A stretch of DNA of 64,000 nucleotides from NCBI GenBank assembly GCA_039621445.1, contig CP154954.1, positions 2,170,001 through 2,234,000 of the forward strand, written 5' to 3'. A program made the translations under genes and the position numbers. Below, one piece after another: positions 52,179 through 63,328 of the stretch. Origin of the DNA: Euglena gracilis. Taxonomy: Eukaryota; Euglenida; Euglenophyceae; Euglenales. Below the pieces are notes generated by a model. It had not been told where the DNA came from, searched no databases, and worked only from the letters and a program-made list of their open reading frames with translations. Every line of letters begins with the position of its first letter. The first letter of the stretch is position 1.

Positions 52179-52490
52179 CCTACAGCCTATGTTGCGTCCG
52201 ACAGCAATGATCAATGGGTGTTTCTTTGGCCGCTCTGGTTTTTTCACGCCAAAATTTGGATTTCACATCAGAGTTAGGCGCTTCTCCTGCTCATGGAGAC
52301 TTGCATTCCCTCGAACTTAAAGCTCTCGTGTGTCTTTCAATCCAACCATTTCAAAAGAAATACACTTTTGGGGGGTTTGGTGTTTGTTTTTCTGCAAACG
52401 CCCAGGGTTTAAAACACGTCTGAAGCCAAAAAATATTTAGGCAATGTATTATTCTCTTCAAACTTATCTTCTCTTTTCAAGCAAATCTTC
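52179..52490. other. No gene recognised
   Basis: Mixed sequence without repeats noted. Confidence 0.5.
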
Positions 52491-52712
52491 TCAAACAACC
52501 ATGATGCTTGTATTAAGGTGTTGAACAAGCAAATCTGCGAAACCCCATGTTTTGATGTTTGTTTCAGCACGACTCCACGACTTGTAGCAGATGGCTGGAG
52601 GGTGTAACCCCCGTAACACTATGAATCCTATATTTGCGGCGAAGCCAACAATAATGCAAGCAACCAAAGACAGGACTAATACCTTCCCTAATGTCAGCAT
52701 GGGTGCGCTCAT
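52491..52712 (-). CDS. Candidate 73-residue single-pass membrane protein
   Basis: From ATG at 52712 the minus frame gives MSAPMLTLGKVLVLSLVACI then IVGFAANIGFIVLRGLHPP. Residues ~7-34 are a convincing hydrophobic segment. The tail is polar and ends LVQHLNTSIMVV. The frame is open further upstream, so the start is a choice. No family known. Confidence 0.3.
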   Translation of the reverse strand: MSAPMLTLGKVLVLSLVACIIVGFAANIGFIVLRGLHPPAICYKSWSRAETNIKTWGFADLLVQHLNTSIMVV

Positions 52713-52951
52713 GGCGGACCGGCGCGGCCGGTGCCAACACCAACCACAATGCAAATAGAAAGCCCCCCAGGTTCTCTTCCAAAAACGACAGCCCCCCTCC
52801 CCAATCCTGTCTCCACACTTTGATAAGAAATACAGTGGGGATTGACAAAAACTTTGAAATATCCCCCGTTGGCCGTTGGGGTTGTTTGGGTGTCGTTTTT
52901 TTATACAGCAACACAAAAAATGCTGGCGCTTGCTATGCATTGACAGCCGGT

Positions 52952-53314
52952 TCAATGTTCAATGCTCGAGCAGGAGTGTTCATCCTTCATGCCCATTGTT
53001 GCTGAGATAGCCCCCCAAACCCCGCAAATAAGACCTCGGGTCTTCTTTTTCGGTGCTGTTTTAGGGGGCTTTATTTTTCGCGAGGGGTCTATCCTATGTG
53101 ACCATTCCACCAATGTGACCACAACAACCCTGTGGTCTTCTTCTGGGTAGAAAAGCAAAGCAATACAAAACAACACAACAACGGCTCTTGGCATGGCGTA
53201 CAGGTCGCACCCTTCAGCGCCATAACCGGAGAAAGACTTGCGTTTGCACTTGGGCGGGTCGCGATGGATCTTGGCATACAACTGCAACATCAGGCAGCCC
53301 CCAGTGCAGTCCAC
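52952..53314 (-). CDS. Candidate coding block, unknown
   Basis: Minus frame: after an acceptor-like GCCTGATGTTGCAG it reads LYAKIHRDPPKCKRKSFSGY then GAEGCDLYAMPRAVVVLFCI, ALLFYPEEDHRVVVVTLVEW and a Lys-rich tail KIKPPKTAPKKKTRG. It has a short hydrophobic stretch. It lies between two other minus-strand candidates and may be part of one transcript. No family recognised. Confidence 0.28.
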   Translation of the reverse strand: MDCTGGCLMLQLYAKIHRDPPKCKRKSFSGYGAEGCDLYAMPRAVVVLFCIALLFYPEEDHRVVVVTLVEWSHRIDPSRKIKPPKTAPKKKTRGLICGVWGAISATMGMKDEHSCSSIEH

Positions 53315-53592
53315 AGGGGTTGTTGCTTCATAGCTAGGAATCGGGCTGGCTGCAAATTATGATGGCAAGCAGCCCCCCCACCCCCAGGAGGGCTGTACCT
53401 GAGCAAAGCTGCAGAAGCCTGAATTGCAACTGCCAAGAAAACGCCAAGCAAAAAAATATTTTTCAGGGAAACGGTGTGTCCAACACCCAACCCCCCAAAA
53501 CCCCATTTTGGACCATTATGACCATAGATTATGACCCTCAAGAGGCCAGCTGGGCTTATGTCGGGGGAGCTGGATTTGGGCAATTTTACCAA
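53290..53592 (-). CDS. Candidate coding block with hydrophobic segment
   Basis: Minus frame MVKLPKSSSPDISPAGLLRV then IIYGHNGPKWGFGGLGVGHT and SLKNIFLLGVFLAVAIQASA, a membrane-like segment. The 3' end overlaps the next candidate in another frame, so a splice would be needed. No family recognised. Confidence 0.25.
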   Translation of the reverse strand: MVKLPKSSSPDISPAGLLRVIIYGHNGPKWGFGGLGVGHTVSLKNIFLLGVFLAVAIQASAALLRYSPPGGGGAACHHNLQPARFLAMKQQPLWTALGAA

Positions 53593-54582
53593 TTTTTGGG
53601 CACCATCTTGGTCCAGCCCGGGATCGAGTAGGATCCCCCCCCCCCCCCCCGAACCCCCCCCCCATGGGTCCAGCCAGCAGTTTTTTCCAGCCAGCTAGCA
53701 GGTTCTCCCCCCAGGGGGCTCTTCAGCCTCAGGAGGAAAGCTCTGCTTAACGCACAATGAGTTAAGACTAACAAAGAAACACGTCTGTGGGCAAATGCTG
53801 GTGTTGAAGAACTATGCATTCCACCTGCCATTTAAGAACTACGCATTCTGGTCTTTGCAAGATGATTCACTGAAGTTATGAACACAACTAACACAAACAG
53901 GGCAGCCTCACATCAGATCCCAGGGCTGTGGTATGATGGGGGGGGTTGTCATCGCTTGCATGGGTTCCAGGAATCCCCAAACTCACCGGTCCAGAAGCGG
54001 AGTCAATAAAACTGGGGTGAGGATTACAATTTTGGGCCTGGAAAACGACGTGAATCAATTTCTTATCACCATGCCAAAGGCACTATTGATGCAAGATTAG
54101 CTCTTGGGGATTCATTTCTTGGTTTCAAAAATGTCTATGATATGGTTTGACTTGGGAAAAAGAAAATATCTTCGAAATCGATTTCTGAATGGCCACAACA
54201 ATATTGCACCGTATTTCTCCACCAAATAAAAATCATTTGGCAAGATTCAGACACTTCTGAATCCACTCAATTTCTTGAGGAAAAATTGACTGCTTTGTTT
54301 ATAAATGTGGGGTTTTTGGGCCTGTTTGACGATTTTTTTGGGGGGGCTGTTCACAAGCCGCCTTTGTAAACACAGCCTTAGATGAACCACTGTGTTTCAA
54401 AACTCAAGCTTTGGCATGCCAAAGGCTGTGTTTAACCCTTTGACCAAAAACATACTGCCATAAACCTTAGAAATTCCCTGTCCCCAATGACCTGTGATTC
54501 TCCACAATTTCCTTGAAGGCCTCCGATATCAATTTCCCCCTCTGCAAAAAAAAAAAAATTGATTTTGCTAATGTCACCTGAT
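53593..54582. other. No gene recognised; C-run patch at 53634-53663
   Basis: The C runs and AGCCAGCTAGCAGGTTCTCC near 53690 look like a relic of a hAT-like element. The rest, 53870-54580, is A/T-rich. Confidence 0.45.
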
Positions 54583-54762
54583 CAGGCTTCTTTTCAAGAC
54601 TCCCCGGGCGGGGGGGGGGTCCCTCCACTCACCCAGCCCAATGCGGGACCACCCTGGGGGGGGGACCCAAAAACGGGCCGTCTGAGGGCATTCCCAAAGT
54701 TTTTGGCGCGTCCGGCCCAGACCCACCCCCCCCCACCTTCTTCTGACTTAAAAAGAAGCCTG
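54583..54762. mobile_element. hAT-like miniature element, CAGGCTTCTTTT termini (short)
   Basis: Starts CAGGCTTCTTTTCAAGAC and ends ACTTAAAAAGAAGCCTG. Target copies CACCTGAT (54575-54582) and CACCTGAG (54763-54770) differ at the last base. Related to 16512-16737. Confidence 0.86.
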
Positions 54763-56198
54763 CACCTGAGTTGCTGCATTGTTCCCAGAAAAGTTCAAGG
54801 AGAATTATGATGGCTTGCAGTTTTTTCGGGTGAATATCTGCGGGCTGAATGCCACACACTCAAGTTGCCTGACAACTTCACCACAGATCTCTTGAGGCAC
54901 CCCCTGGGGTTGCTACAGCCAACTGTGACTCCAGCCCAGCGGGTCGTTGAAGTTATCCAAAAAATTTGAGGTGGAAGCTCTCGAAGCCCTTCAAAATGGC
55001 AAAGTTTTGACCAATTATGACCCCCTGTTCATAATCTTTCTGCAACATGGGAAACTTTTTTCTATCCAGCTGGGCTGGTCAAACTTTATTTACGTCCAAC
55101 CCCCAGGGGGTCCGGTCCGCAGCCCAGCAGGAAGCTCCTGGCCGGAAAAAAATGCTGGGTGGCTAACCCCCCTCCTGGAGTTTAGGGTGCCCTCCGGCTT
55201 AAGAAGCTCCCTGATTTGGGAGGTTGCGGAAGATTGCAGAGTATTGCGAAAAGTTGCGGAAAATTTTGAGAAATTGCACAAAATGGAGAAAAGTGTGGTT
55301 AATTGAGAAATCAACATCCCCCTCGCAGCAGTTGTATCTTTGCTTTCACTCGACCATCCCCTCCCTTGCCACATTTGTTTGGTAGATGCAAAGCCTTCTC
55401 CTGCAGAAAGCACTTTTCACAATCCGTAACTTTCCCCATTCCGTTCGCGTGAACGTAGACTCTTGGCGAGTCATCAGCTCAACGTAGGTCTCATCCACCC
55501 AACTGCTCGACCGCATTCAGGGGGAAAAACCTTCAAAAAAAATTGCCAAACAGAAAATTCTTGCACTCTGCTGCCACAAATCCCCGGAGGCTTGCCTGGG
55601 CGAAATATTCCACTTGGTGACTGCTGTGGTGACAACGTTGTTGGCGGCTGGCGTCAGCTCCTCGTGCAACCCGTCAACATTGTCCCCCTTGCTAAAACCC
55701 CCTTGATGGAACTGCAAGAGTAACTCCCCCCCCCATCACTGACCCCCCGGGGTTAGTGGGATCTGGTTTGCTTGGTTGGTCGAAAGGGAGGGGGTTGGAG
55801 GTGGGGGGTTTTAAGTGGTCATCGTTGGGCACAGTGATGGTGGATCCATGGGATAATGGATTGTTGGGCAAAAAAAAACGACAAAAGAATTGAACAAAAT
55901 TTGGTTTCAGGGACAAATCAATTGCAAGAAGCGGATTTTTTTGCAGGCAAACCAATTCCCAGCAAACAAAAAACACAAAAAGAACAAGAAAAAATCAAAC
56001 AAAACACAAACTTTGCCAAAATTGAAAAAAATAATTCCCTGTTTCGTTCCCCAAAGATGGGGGGTGAACTTTGGGCCCATCCAACCACATCAGATCACTA
56101 CAAAATGCCATGTTACCCGTATCTTTAACCCCCAAGGGTTCGATATAAGGGCAGGGGGGTGTCCAGCCCCCCTCCAGTCAAGGAGGGGGAGGGGTGAC
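54763..56198. other. No gene recognised
   Basis: Plus frame 54947-55306 contains EVALQ-like helical text with VAEDCRVLRKVAENFEKLHK, encoded by near-repeats of TTGCGGAAGATTGCAGAGTA (55220-55290). 55085-55180 has a C/G-run relic. 55730-55870 and 55990-56060 show nothing definable. Confidence 0.4.
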
Positions 56199-56229
56199 CA
56201 TGCTCCTTGTGTCGAACCCTGACCCCCAA

Positions 56230-56455
56230 CAGGCTTCTTTTTAAGACCCCCAGGGGGGGAGGGGGGGTCCCCCCACCCATCCAGGGTGGCGCCGGACCCC
56301 CCCCCCGGGGGGGGGGGCGGGGACCCCCCAAAATCGGGCCCGTTAAAGGCAATTTTCAGAAAATTTTGGCGCTTCGCGCCGAAAAGGTATACCCGGCGCC
56401 TCTGGCGTGGGACCCCCCACCCGGGGGGGTCTTCTGAGTTAAAAAAAGAAGCCTG
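56230..56455. mobile_element. hAT-like element in duplication copy 2
   Basis: Same as 16512-16737 with the same ACCCCCAA flanks (56222-56229, 56456-56463). Confidence 0.88.
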
Positions 56456-56463
56456 ACCCCCAA

Positions 56464-57138
56464 CGCCGATCCACAATACCATCTGCACCACGTTCCACAA
56501 GATGCCAATGCATGGTTTCGTGTATTACTCGCATTTCTCCCGTGTGAGTGGGTCTGGGTGTGGGCGTGGGACAGGCCAGCAGTCAGCAACTGTCTGGAGC
56601 GCCACGCCGGGCTGATATACCGGTTGAGGGGCTGCAGCTCCCCATTCTGCAGGAAGGCCTCCCGCAGCTCCGGGGGGATCGCCTTCGGTGGGCGCGGCGG
56701 TGGGGCCACGGGACAGGGCGGGGCGGACCGGATGACACCTTCGGTGGGGGCTTCCCAGGTGGTGGGGTGGCCTGGTGGTCGGACCGCCCGGCCGAGGGAC
56801 AGGGGGGGGGTTGACCCCACCCACCTGCCACCCACAGGGTTTCAGGGGCCCCCGCACAGCCCTGCCGGGAGGGGAAGGGGGTTGAGAAAGTCGGGCAACT
56901 CCATGCATTGATTCCCAAACAGATCCACAAGGGAGACCAGGTGGTCCAGATGCGTCCCAAAAAACCCCTTCCATGTTCCAGCACAGATGATCCAACAGAC
57001 CGGGGGGGGGGGAGGTCTGGGACACCCCAAACTTCTTAAAAAATAAACGAGCCAATTCGTGACCCAAAAATGACACCACCCCGAAACAAACCAAACTCCA
57101 AATCCCAAAATATAACCCAATTCATGCTTTAGACCCAA
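56464..57138 (-). CDS. Candidate minus-strand coding blocks, copy 2
   Basis: Counterpart of 16746-17117 and 17124-17420, described there. A run of G replaces the patch at 57002-57027. Confidence 0.2.
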
Positions 57139-57336
57139 TTATCCAAAAAAAAATGGCAAAATTGCCAAATTCGCAGTTTGAGGGCTTTTTAAAAAAAATC
57201 CAGTTGCAAACCTTTTGTTTAGGTTAGGCAATGAAGGTTGGCCTCCGAAACCCCCCCCCCGAAACGGTCGATCCAGGTCAAAACAACCCAGACGATCCAG
57301 TTCCTCGGGGGGAGGGGGTCTCGACCACCCGTTTGT

Positions 57337-57708
57337 TTACCCTCCAAGGATGAACGTCCACACTAGATAATCCCTGCTAGGGTCCGGGGGACTGCGCTGG
57401 TACCTGAAACCCTCGCCAAATCCCACAGAAAAAAAAAGTGCAACAAAATGTTCAAAAATCCTTCCACGGTAGGATTTTGGGCAATTGTTGCCCCGTTTCT
57501 CCGCGAGCTGCTGGCCCGATTGGCAATTTTTTCGCCTGGTTGGAAGAGCAAACAGACTCCCACCAAAAGAGCCCTGAACTTCTTGGAATTTCTGGATGTC
57601 CACTGATTCTTTCGGTGCTTGCAAAAGGCAGTTCAGTGAGTGTAGACAGCCTTTGGTGGGGTCAGTGTGAAAAGCAAAAATAAATGAAATGAACAGAAAG
57701 CCGTTCAC
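57337..57708 (-). CDS. Candidate minus-strand coding block, copy 2
   Basis: Same 123-codon frame as 17620-17991. Confidence 0.2.
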   Translation of the reverse strand: MNGFLFISFIFAFHTDPTKGCLHSLNCLLQAPKESVDIQKFQEVQGSFGGSLFALPTRRKNCQSGQQLAEKRGNNCPKSYRGRIFEHFVALFFSVGFGEGFRYQRSPPDPSRDYLVWTFILGG

Positions 57709-57888
57709 AAAAAAATGTCAGTGAAGACAAGAATATGAAACTGTCCAGCTGCTTCACGTTTCCCCCAAGCAGCTCCGACCTCCTTCTCGAGTGATCTCAA
57801 CCCCGGGCGGGGCCCCAATTAGACAGGCCTAGCCCAGGGCTCCAAATTCAAAAAGGCAAAATGCATTTTTCGACTGTTTGGTTTTTTT

Positions 57889-58366
57889 TTGGGTGGGCAA
57901 TGCTCGAAGGATGCAAGAAACCAATTTTTCTCCCATGTCCACCTGTATGAGCTGAGAACTTTCGGGTTTTTTTGCCCATTCTTTTGGCAGACCTTTTCAA
58001 TTTATTTTAAGAGAAAGTCGAATGCCCTGGATCAGAAAAAATTCCACGTTCAGGATGACCCTGCTTCAGGGGGGGGGGAGGGCTGTTATCTGATTCTTTT
58101 TGCAGGCCCACCAGAGCGTGGCGTATGGAGAGGCTGCTATTAAAATGCTGTTTTCAAACGGTTTGAAAATTTTTTTCGCCCATGTCCCAAACATATCCAG
58201 GGCCATGGTGCAGCTGTTTCAGGTCACCACAGGTTTCTTTTTGCCCCGCCGAGAAATTATTCAGCATTTCAGCACAACAGGTATGAGCCAAAACAAATAC
58301 AATCAGCACATCAAGAGTTTCCTCTCAAGTGGGCTGTTGGGTGGGCATCTCAAAATTGGAGAATAA
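57889..58366 (+). CDS. Candidate plus-strand exons, copy 2
   Basis: Same frames as 18172-18649. Confidence 0.2.
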
Positions 58367-59463
58367 ACCCAAAATTTTCAACAATGCATCTCAGATCAAG
58401 GCTTAATTCAGGTCCTGAGGGCTGAATTTCAACCCCTGAAATGTCGTGGCAATAAGGCACACGTGGTCTAAAATGCAAAACGTTTTCAAATTGAGATCTC
58501 AAAAAAGGCTCAGAAAAGACATAAACAAAGAAGAATGAAATATTCTGAAAAAAAAGCAAACCAGAAAACCCCATGAAAAAAAGCAGAGAAAAGCAACTAG
58601 CCTTTTTGCAGGATTTTTGGCATTCCGGTTTGTTTTCATTGGCAACAAGGAAATTCAAATAACCCCGCCCCCCCCACCCAAACAAGGCCCAGGTCTTATT
58701 CTGGGTCTGTTGCTGGACACTTCCAGGGGGGGGGTCTTATTTTTCTGGGGGTCTTTTTTTCAGATTTTTTTTGACCAATCTGGGCGCGAAAAAATTATCG
58801 GTTTTTAAGTTCCAAAAGCACCAAAAAATTTTCCTTCGGCGCTTAACGCCATGTGTAATCAGTGCAATTTGACATTTGCCATGTTTTTTTTTGACTCAAA
58901 AATCCCCAAAAAATTGAAATTACATCATTTTTGCATTTGAAATTGGGGGTTTGGTAATTTTCAGAGAAAACCTTACCGTCTCCGGCGTTTCGTGCTGTCA
59001 GGGGAGATGCTATTTTGGAGTCGTATTTTTGGATTTTTGCTCAACCAGCCCAGGAGGGTCTTGGGGGTCTTATTATTTTGGGGGTCCTGTTAGCGAGTCA
59101 ATTGGATTTCCAGGACTAGGGGAGCCCAGGTAGAGGGGGGGGGGGGGCTGGGATCCCCCCTGTTCACTGATGTTGACTTTCCGGAGAGGGGGGGGGGGGG
59201 GGGGGCCGGCGCCGAAGGCGCCGATTTTTTTTGAAAAATTGCCTTAATCGGTGTGCGCCCGTCGTTCCGGTTTTTGGTTTTTTCCCCGAAGTGAACAAGT
59301 ACGGCCAGGTACACGGGGGGGGGGGGGGGTCTCAGGACTCCCTGTTCACTTCCGAAGTGAACTGAACAAGGGGAGGCGGGGGGGTTCCGGGGTCCCGAAG
59401 TGGACTACCTGGCCTCCAAGGGGTTCAACCCCCTCCCAAAGGGGGAGACACAACCCCATCAGC

Positions 59464-59595
59464 TTTCTGCGAACGGGTCTGCCACGGGTGGACGGCATCT
59501 TGCAGAATGGCTGCACAATGGAACCTCTTGTGCAGCAGCGGGAAGAACTCCCCCGGTTCCTTGCTCACTATGCTGCCGACCCACGATGGCCCTGA
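59464..59595 (+). CDS. Candidate short coding block, copy 2
   Basis: Same as 19745-19876. Here the frame is open back to 59251 because a homopolymer length differs upstream. Confidence 0.15.
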   Translation, partial: FLRTGLPRVDGILQNGCTMEPLVQQREELPRFLAHYAADPRWP

Positions 59596-59764
59596 ACAGC
59601 CCGTCGAGTGTTTCACGGAGAGTACTGGTGCCCATCGATGGGCATGACCACCAGTCATCGTTGGCTGTTTTTAACCTGCCTGAGTTCAACCTTCTTTCCT
59701 CCTTTTTGAAAGTCCACTTTGGAGTGATTTTGTCCACATCGCCTGCAGTCCTGAAAAATAATTA

Positions 59765-59972
59765 ACCACCCCCCCCACTTTATTTGAGCACACCCACGGG
59801 CCAAAGGACCCCCCAAATGCTCAAATAAGGAGGGGGGTCAAATAAGGGGGGGGGGTCAAAAATTTCTTTAGAAATTGGGCAAAAAAATTTCGGTGCCTTC
59901 GGCGCATGAAAAAAAATTTTCCCCGGACCCAAATGCTCAATTAAGGGGGGGGGCCGAATAAAGGGGGGGGGG
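59765..59972. mobile_element. Family C G-run element, copy 2
   Basis: Same as 20046-20253, TA at 59763-59764 and 59973-59974. Confidence 0.65.
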
Positions 59973-60098
59973 TATGCCCCCACACCAAAATGATGACGTC
60001 TCCAAAAAGCTTGACTTTGCATTTTTTTTGATATTTTTTCTGATTGTGTTGTTTGCTATTTGTTTCATTCACTCCTCATATTGCTCTTTTCTTGCAAA

Positions 60099-60461
60099 AT
60101 GCTCAGCACCATTGAAAACCAGGTGGGTGAGGTAGCAGACGTTGAGGTTCGGCACTCCCCCAACGCAACGGAAATATGGAGCTGGGGCATAAAAAAATTT
60201 GAACGGGCATTGGCATTGGAGAGCATTAAGGAAGGAATGCGCAACAAATGCGCGAAAGGCGCCAGGACATCAACACTCCGAGAAAATCCGACAATTAACA
60301 ATGCTAGAAAAGCATGGAGGAGGAACATATCCTGCAAAAAAATTAAAAAAAAACACACGGCGACTCTCTCGGGGGGGGGGCGTGGGTGTCTGGTGGATGA
60401 ATTTTTTTGGTCCCAAATGAGGGTTTTTGCAACATTTCTGGCCCAACGGGCCAAACATTAA
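60099..60461 (+). CDS. Candidate helical ORF, copy 2 (C-terminus shifted)
   Basis: Same as 20380-20679 up to the Lys run; an extra AC shifts the frame so it continues as LSGGGRGCLVDEFFWSQMRV and ends at 60461. Confidence 0.22.
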   Translation: MLSTIENQVGEVADVEVRHSPNATEIWSWGIKKFERALALESIKEGMRNKCAKGARTSTLRENPTINNARKAWRRNISCKKIKKKHTATLSGGGRGCLVDEFFWSQMRVFATFLAQRAKH

Positions 60462-60817
60462 AAAAAACTGCCACATTTGCAAAACTCCAAAACTTCCTTC
60501 AAAAATCAAATTTTCAATTTTGGATGAATTTGGGGAAAATCACCAATTCTGAAAAAAATTGTGAACATGCTCTTTTGTCATTTTACCATTTGTCATTATC
60601 TTATTTTTGCGGTTCTTTGTGTTTTTTTTGCCCTTTGGTGACTTTTAAAAAATAGCAATAATCAAAATTCAGGCGTTTTCGGCGGCATAAGAGTGACCTT
60701 CAGCAAAAATATTTTACACCATAACTTTGGCGGTTGGCCTGACATGGCGTGGCGATGGGGTAAAATGGCATGGTGAGGGGTTGGTGGGGGGGGGGGTTGT
60801 GTGCCGACCCAGGGTTG

Positions 60818-61186
60818 CATATAGGTATAGGTATAGGTATAGGTATAGGTATAGGTATAGCTATATAGGTATAGGTTTGGGAAAAGACCTACTGGAGGGA
60901 TGAAAATACCGCGCAGCATTAATTACCGATTGGATTAATTCCGCTCCTGGGCGAGTTTCTGTAACTGGCGATCTGGGCATTTTTCTGGCACGGCGGCCGG
61001 AATTAGGATCAGGCAAAAATTAATCTGGATCGTGGAGTACGTTTTTTTTGTCTCACAGACGCCTGACGATCAGGCGCTTTATTAAAGAGCGGTATTAATC
61101 CTTTCGGTATTACTACCGAGCGGTATTTTAATCCCCCCGGTATACCTATATGTCGACAACCTATACCTATACCTATACCCATATGT
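60818..61186. repeat. Inverted TAGGTA microsatellites, copy 2
   Basis: Same as 21098-21466. Confidence 0.7.
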
Positions 61187-61674
61187 CACGTATATGTCTC
61201 CAAAAAATCCCTACCCCATCTCAAAACCTTCGCACACATAAATGTGATCGGATCGGATCATCGACTGATTCTTGTGTCAGAAGTGCCAAAACAGCGAGAC
61301 AAAATCGGCAGAAAGATGGTGAAAATAAAAATGGCAAATTCAGCCAATTCTTGGGCAACAGGTGGTTTGCTTTGCCAATACAAAATTGGGTGGTAAAAAT
61401 AACATCGTCACAAAAGGGGTTCATTCTGAGAGTGTGATCTTGGGGTGCAAGTCCGTTCTCCATTGAAATTCCGGCGTAAAAGAGAGTTTGGACTTTTTTT
61501 TGCAAACAGGATTTGCACCCCAAATACAAATTCAGCTGGCTTCGAAAACTCAGATTCACAACACGTTTGGCCTCGGTCAAACGATCAGAAGGCCACAAGG
61601 AAACATCTCGATTGTATGCATCTGCACTCTTTGGTTTTTTCAAACTACCACCCCACCAACGCCCTGAAAACCCC

Positions 61675-62150
61675 CTAGGGGGTGTCATTTATGGGGGGGT
61701 GTCACTTGGGGGTGTTGGGGTCGCGGGGGGGGGTCGCGGGGGGGAAATGGGTTTTGCGGCAGGTCACGTGTGACTTGTGTGACATCATCGTATCCTCTAA
61801 GTTAAGATCCCAATTAGGAATTTGCGTGCCATTTGGGCCCCGCGACCCCCCCGCGACCCCCCCCGCGACCCCCCCGCGACCCCACCCTGAGCCCGATTCG
61901 GCTTTCCAAAAAGGACAAAAAATTGCATTAATTAGGAATTTGCCACTCAATTAGGAATCAAAAACATGAAAAATTGGCCCCAAATTCCTAATTGGACCTA
62001 TTTTTGGAGGAACACCCCCCTATGTGGGGTCCCCAAAAAAGCAAGGCAAACCCCTTGGGCAGGTCATCGTCTGAAAAAAATTCCAACCTGGGAAGGAGTA
62101 GTGTCACTTATGGGGGGGGGGTGTTTTCCAGGGTGGTCACTTTTCTTTTT
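61675..62150. repeat. TGTCACTTATG G-run element, copy 2
   Basis: Same as 21955-22430 with a shorter right G run and an added A. Confidence 0.45.
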
Positions 62151-62567
62151 GCAAATGCATACTCCAAAGCGGCGATGCAACAGGAAAGGGATTGCATGGT
62201 CAAAGAGGTGCTGAACATCTCCCTCCTTTTTGTTACGCGGCCTTTCTTTTGGGTCTGACACGGGCATTTTTTGAGATATAAGTGGGCGTATGGGTGAATT
62301 TGCCGTGGGAAAATGGGCTGAAAAAAATTATATTGACTTTTCCAACATTTTTTACCATGAAAATTGCCGTCCCAACCCGAAAAATTGGCCAAAAAAAGCG
62401 ACTTTTTATTCACATTTTTCGGCTTGGAGGAAGACAAAGTTTCTTCGGAATGGAAGACATGAAGCTTCAAAGAAGGTTGGGTGATAAAGCATCAAATAAA
62501 AACACGGGCAAACAATTCCTTGCAAGGTCGTTCATATTTCCCCCCAAAAAATGTTTTTGGTCACGAC

Positions 62568-62680
62568 ATATAGGGGATATAGGAGATAGACATATAGGAG
62601 ATATAGGAGGTGGAAAAACCTGTACCTATACCTATACCTATATCTCCTATATCCCTATATTCCTATGTGCAACCCTGGCC
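62568..62680. repeat. TATAGGAGATA hairpin, copy 2
   Basis: Same as 22848-22960. Confidence 0.7.
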
Positions 62681-62971
62681 GACCCTCCAGAAATAAAACA
62701 GAACAGGCATCTCCAAAATAAATAAAATTTTTGTCACCATTATGAAACATTTGTGATTTTCAGTTCTTGTGGTGAACGCCAAAAGCTCTTTGAAAATCAA
62801 ACGGGGAGCATTCTCCAATTCATTCGAACCTGCTGTCATTTTGGGCTCTTTTCCCAAAAAGGGAACTTATGTTTTATGTCCGTCGGTTTGTGAAGGATCA
62901 CCATAAATATTTGGTAGTGGATAATGGTTTTTTGACATGCAATATTTTTTGATTTTGCGATATTTGCGATA

Positions 62972-63143
62972 CCCCCCCCTTTATTGTCCCACCGACCTGC
63001 CCCCGGGAGGCCCGACCGGACAATAAAGGGGGGGGGACAATAAAGGGGTACCAAAGGAATTTCATTGGCCGGGCCAAAAAAACCCCCCGTCGGCCGGGGC
63101 CCAGGGACAATAAAGGGGGGGGGACAATAAAGGGGGGGGGTGG
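62972..63143. mobile_element. Family A G-run element, copy 4
   Basis: Same as 23252-23424, TA at 62970-62971 and 63144-63145. Confidence 0.88.
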
Positions 63144-63328
63144 TATTGTGCGACATCCAATCTCTAACCTTGCCCACTGGGAGGTTTTCAGGATGCCGCT
63201 GCTGCTTCGCGGATCCCGGTTCGACTCCTCGCCAGATTTACTATTGGAGGCTAGGCGTGCCGCTCGGGGGGCAGGGGGGGAGGTCCGCCCCCTGCAGCCG
63301 CTCGCCCCCCCCCCTCGACCCCCCCGTC

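Noticed and set aside
63205-63235. tRNA T-arm look-alike (CCCGGTTCGACTCC)
   Set aside because: The stem does not pair and no D or anticodon arm fits around it. The other copy (23488-23518) has GGTTGGACTCC, breaking the motif.
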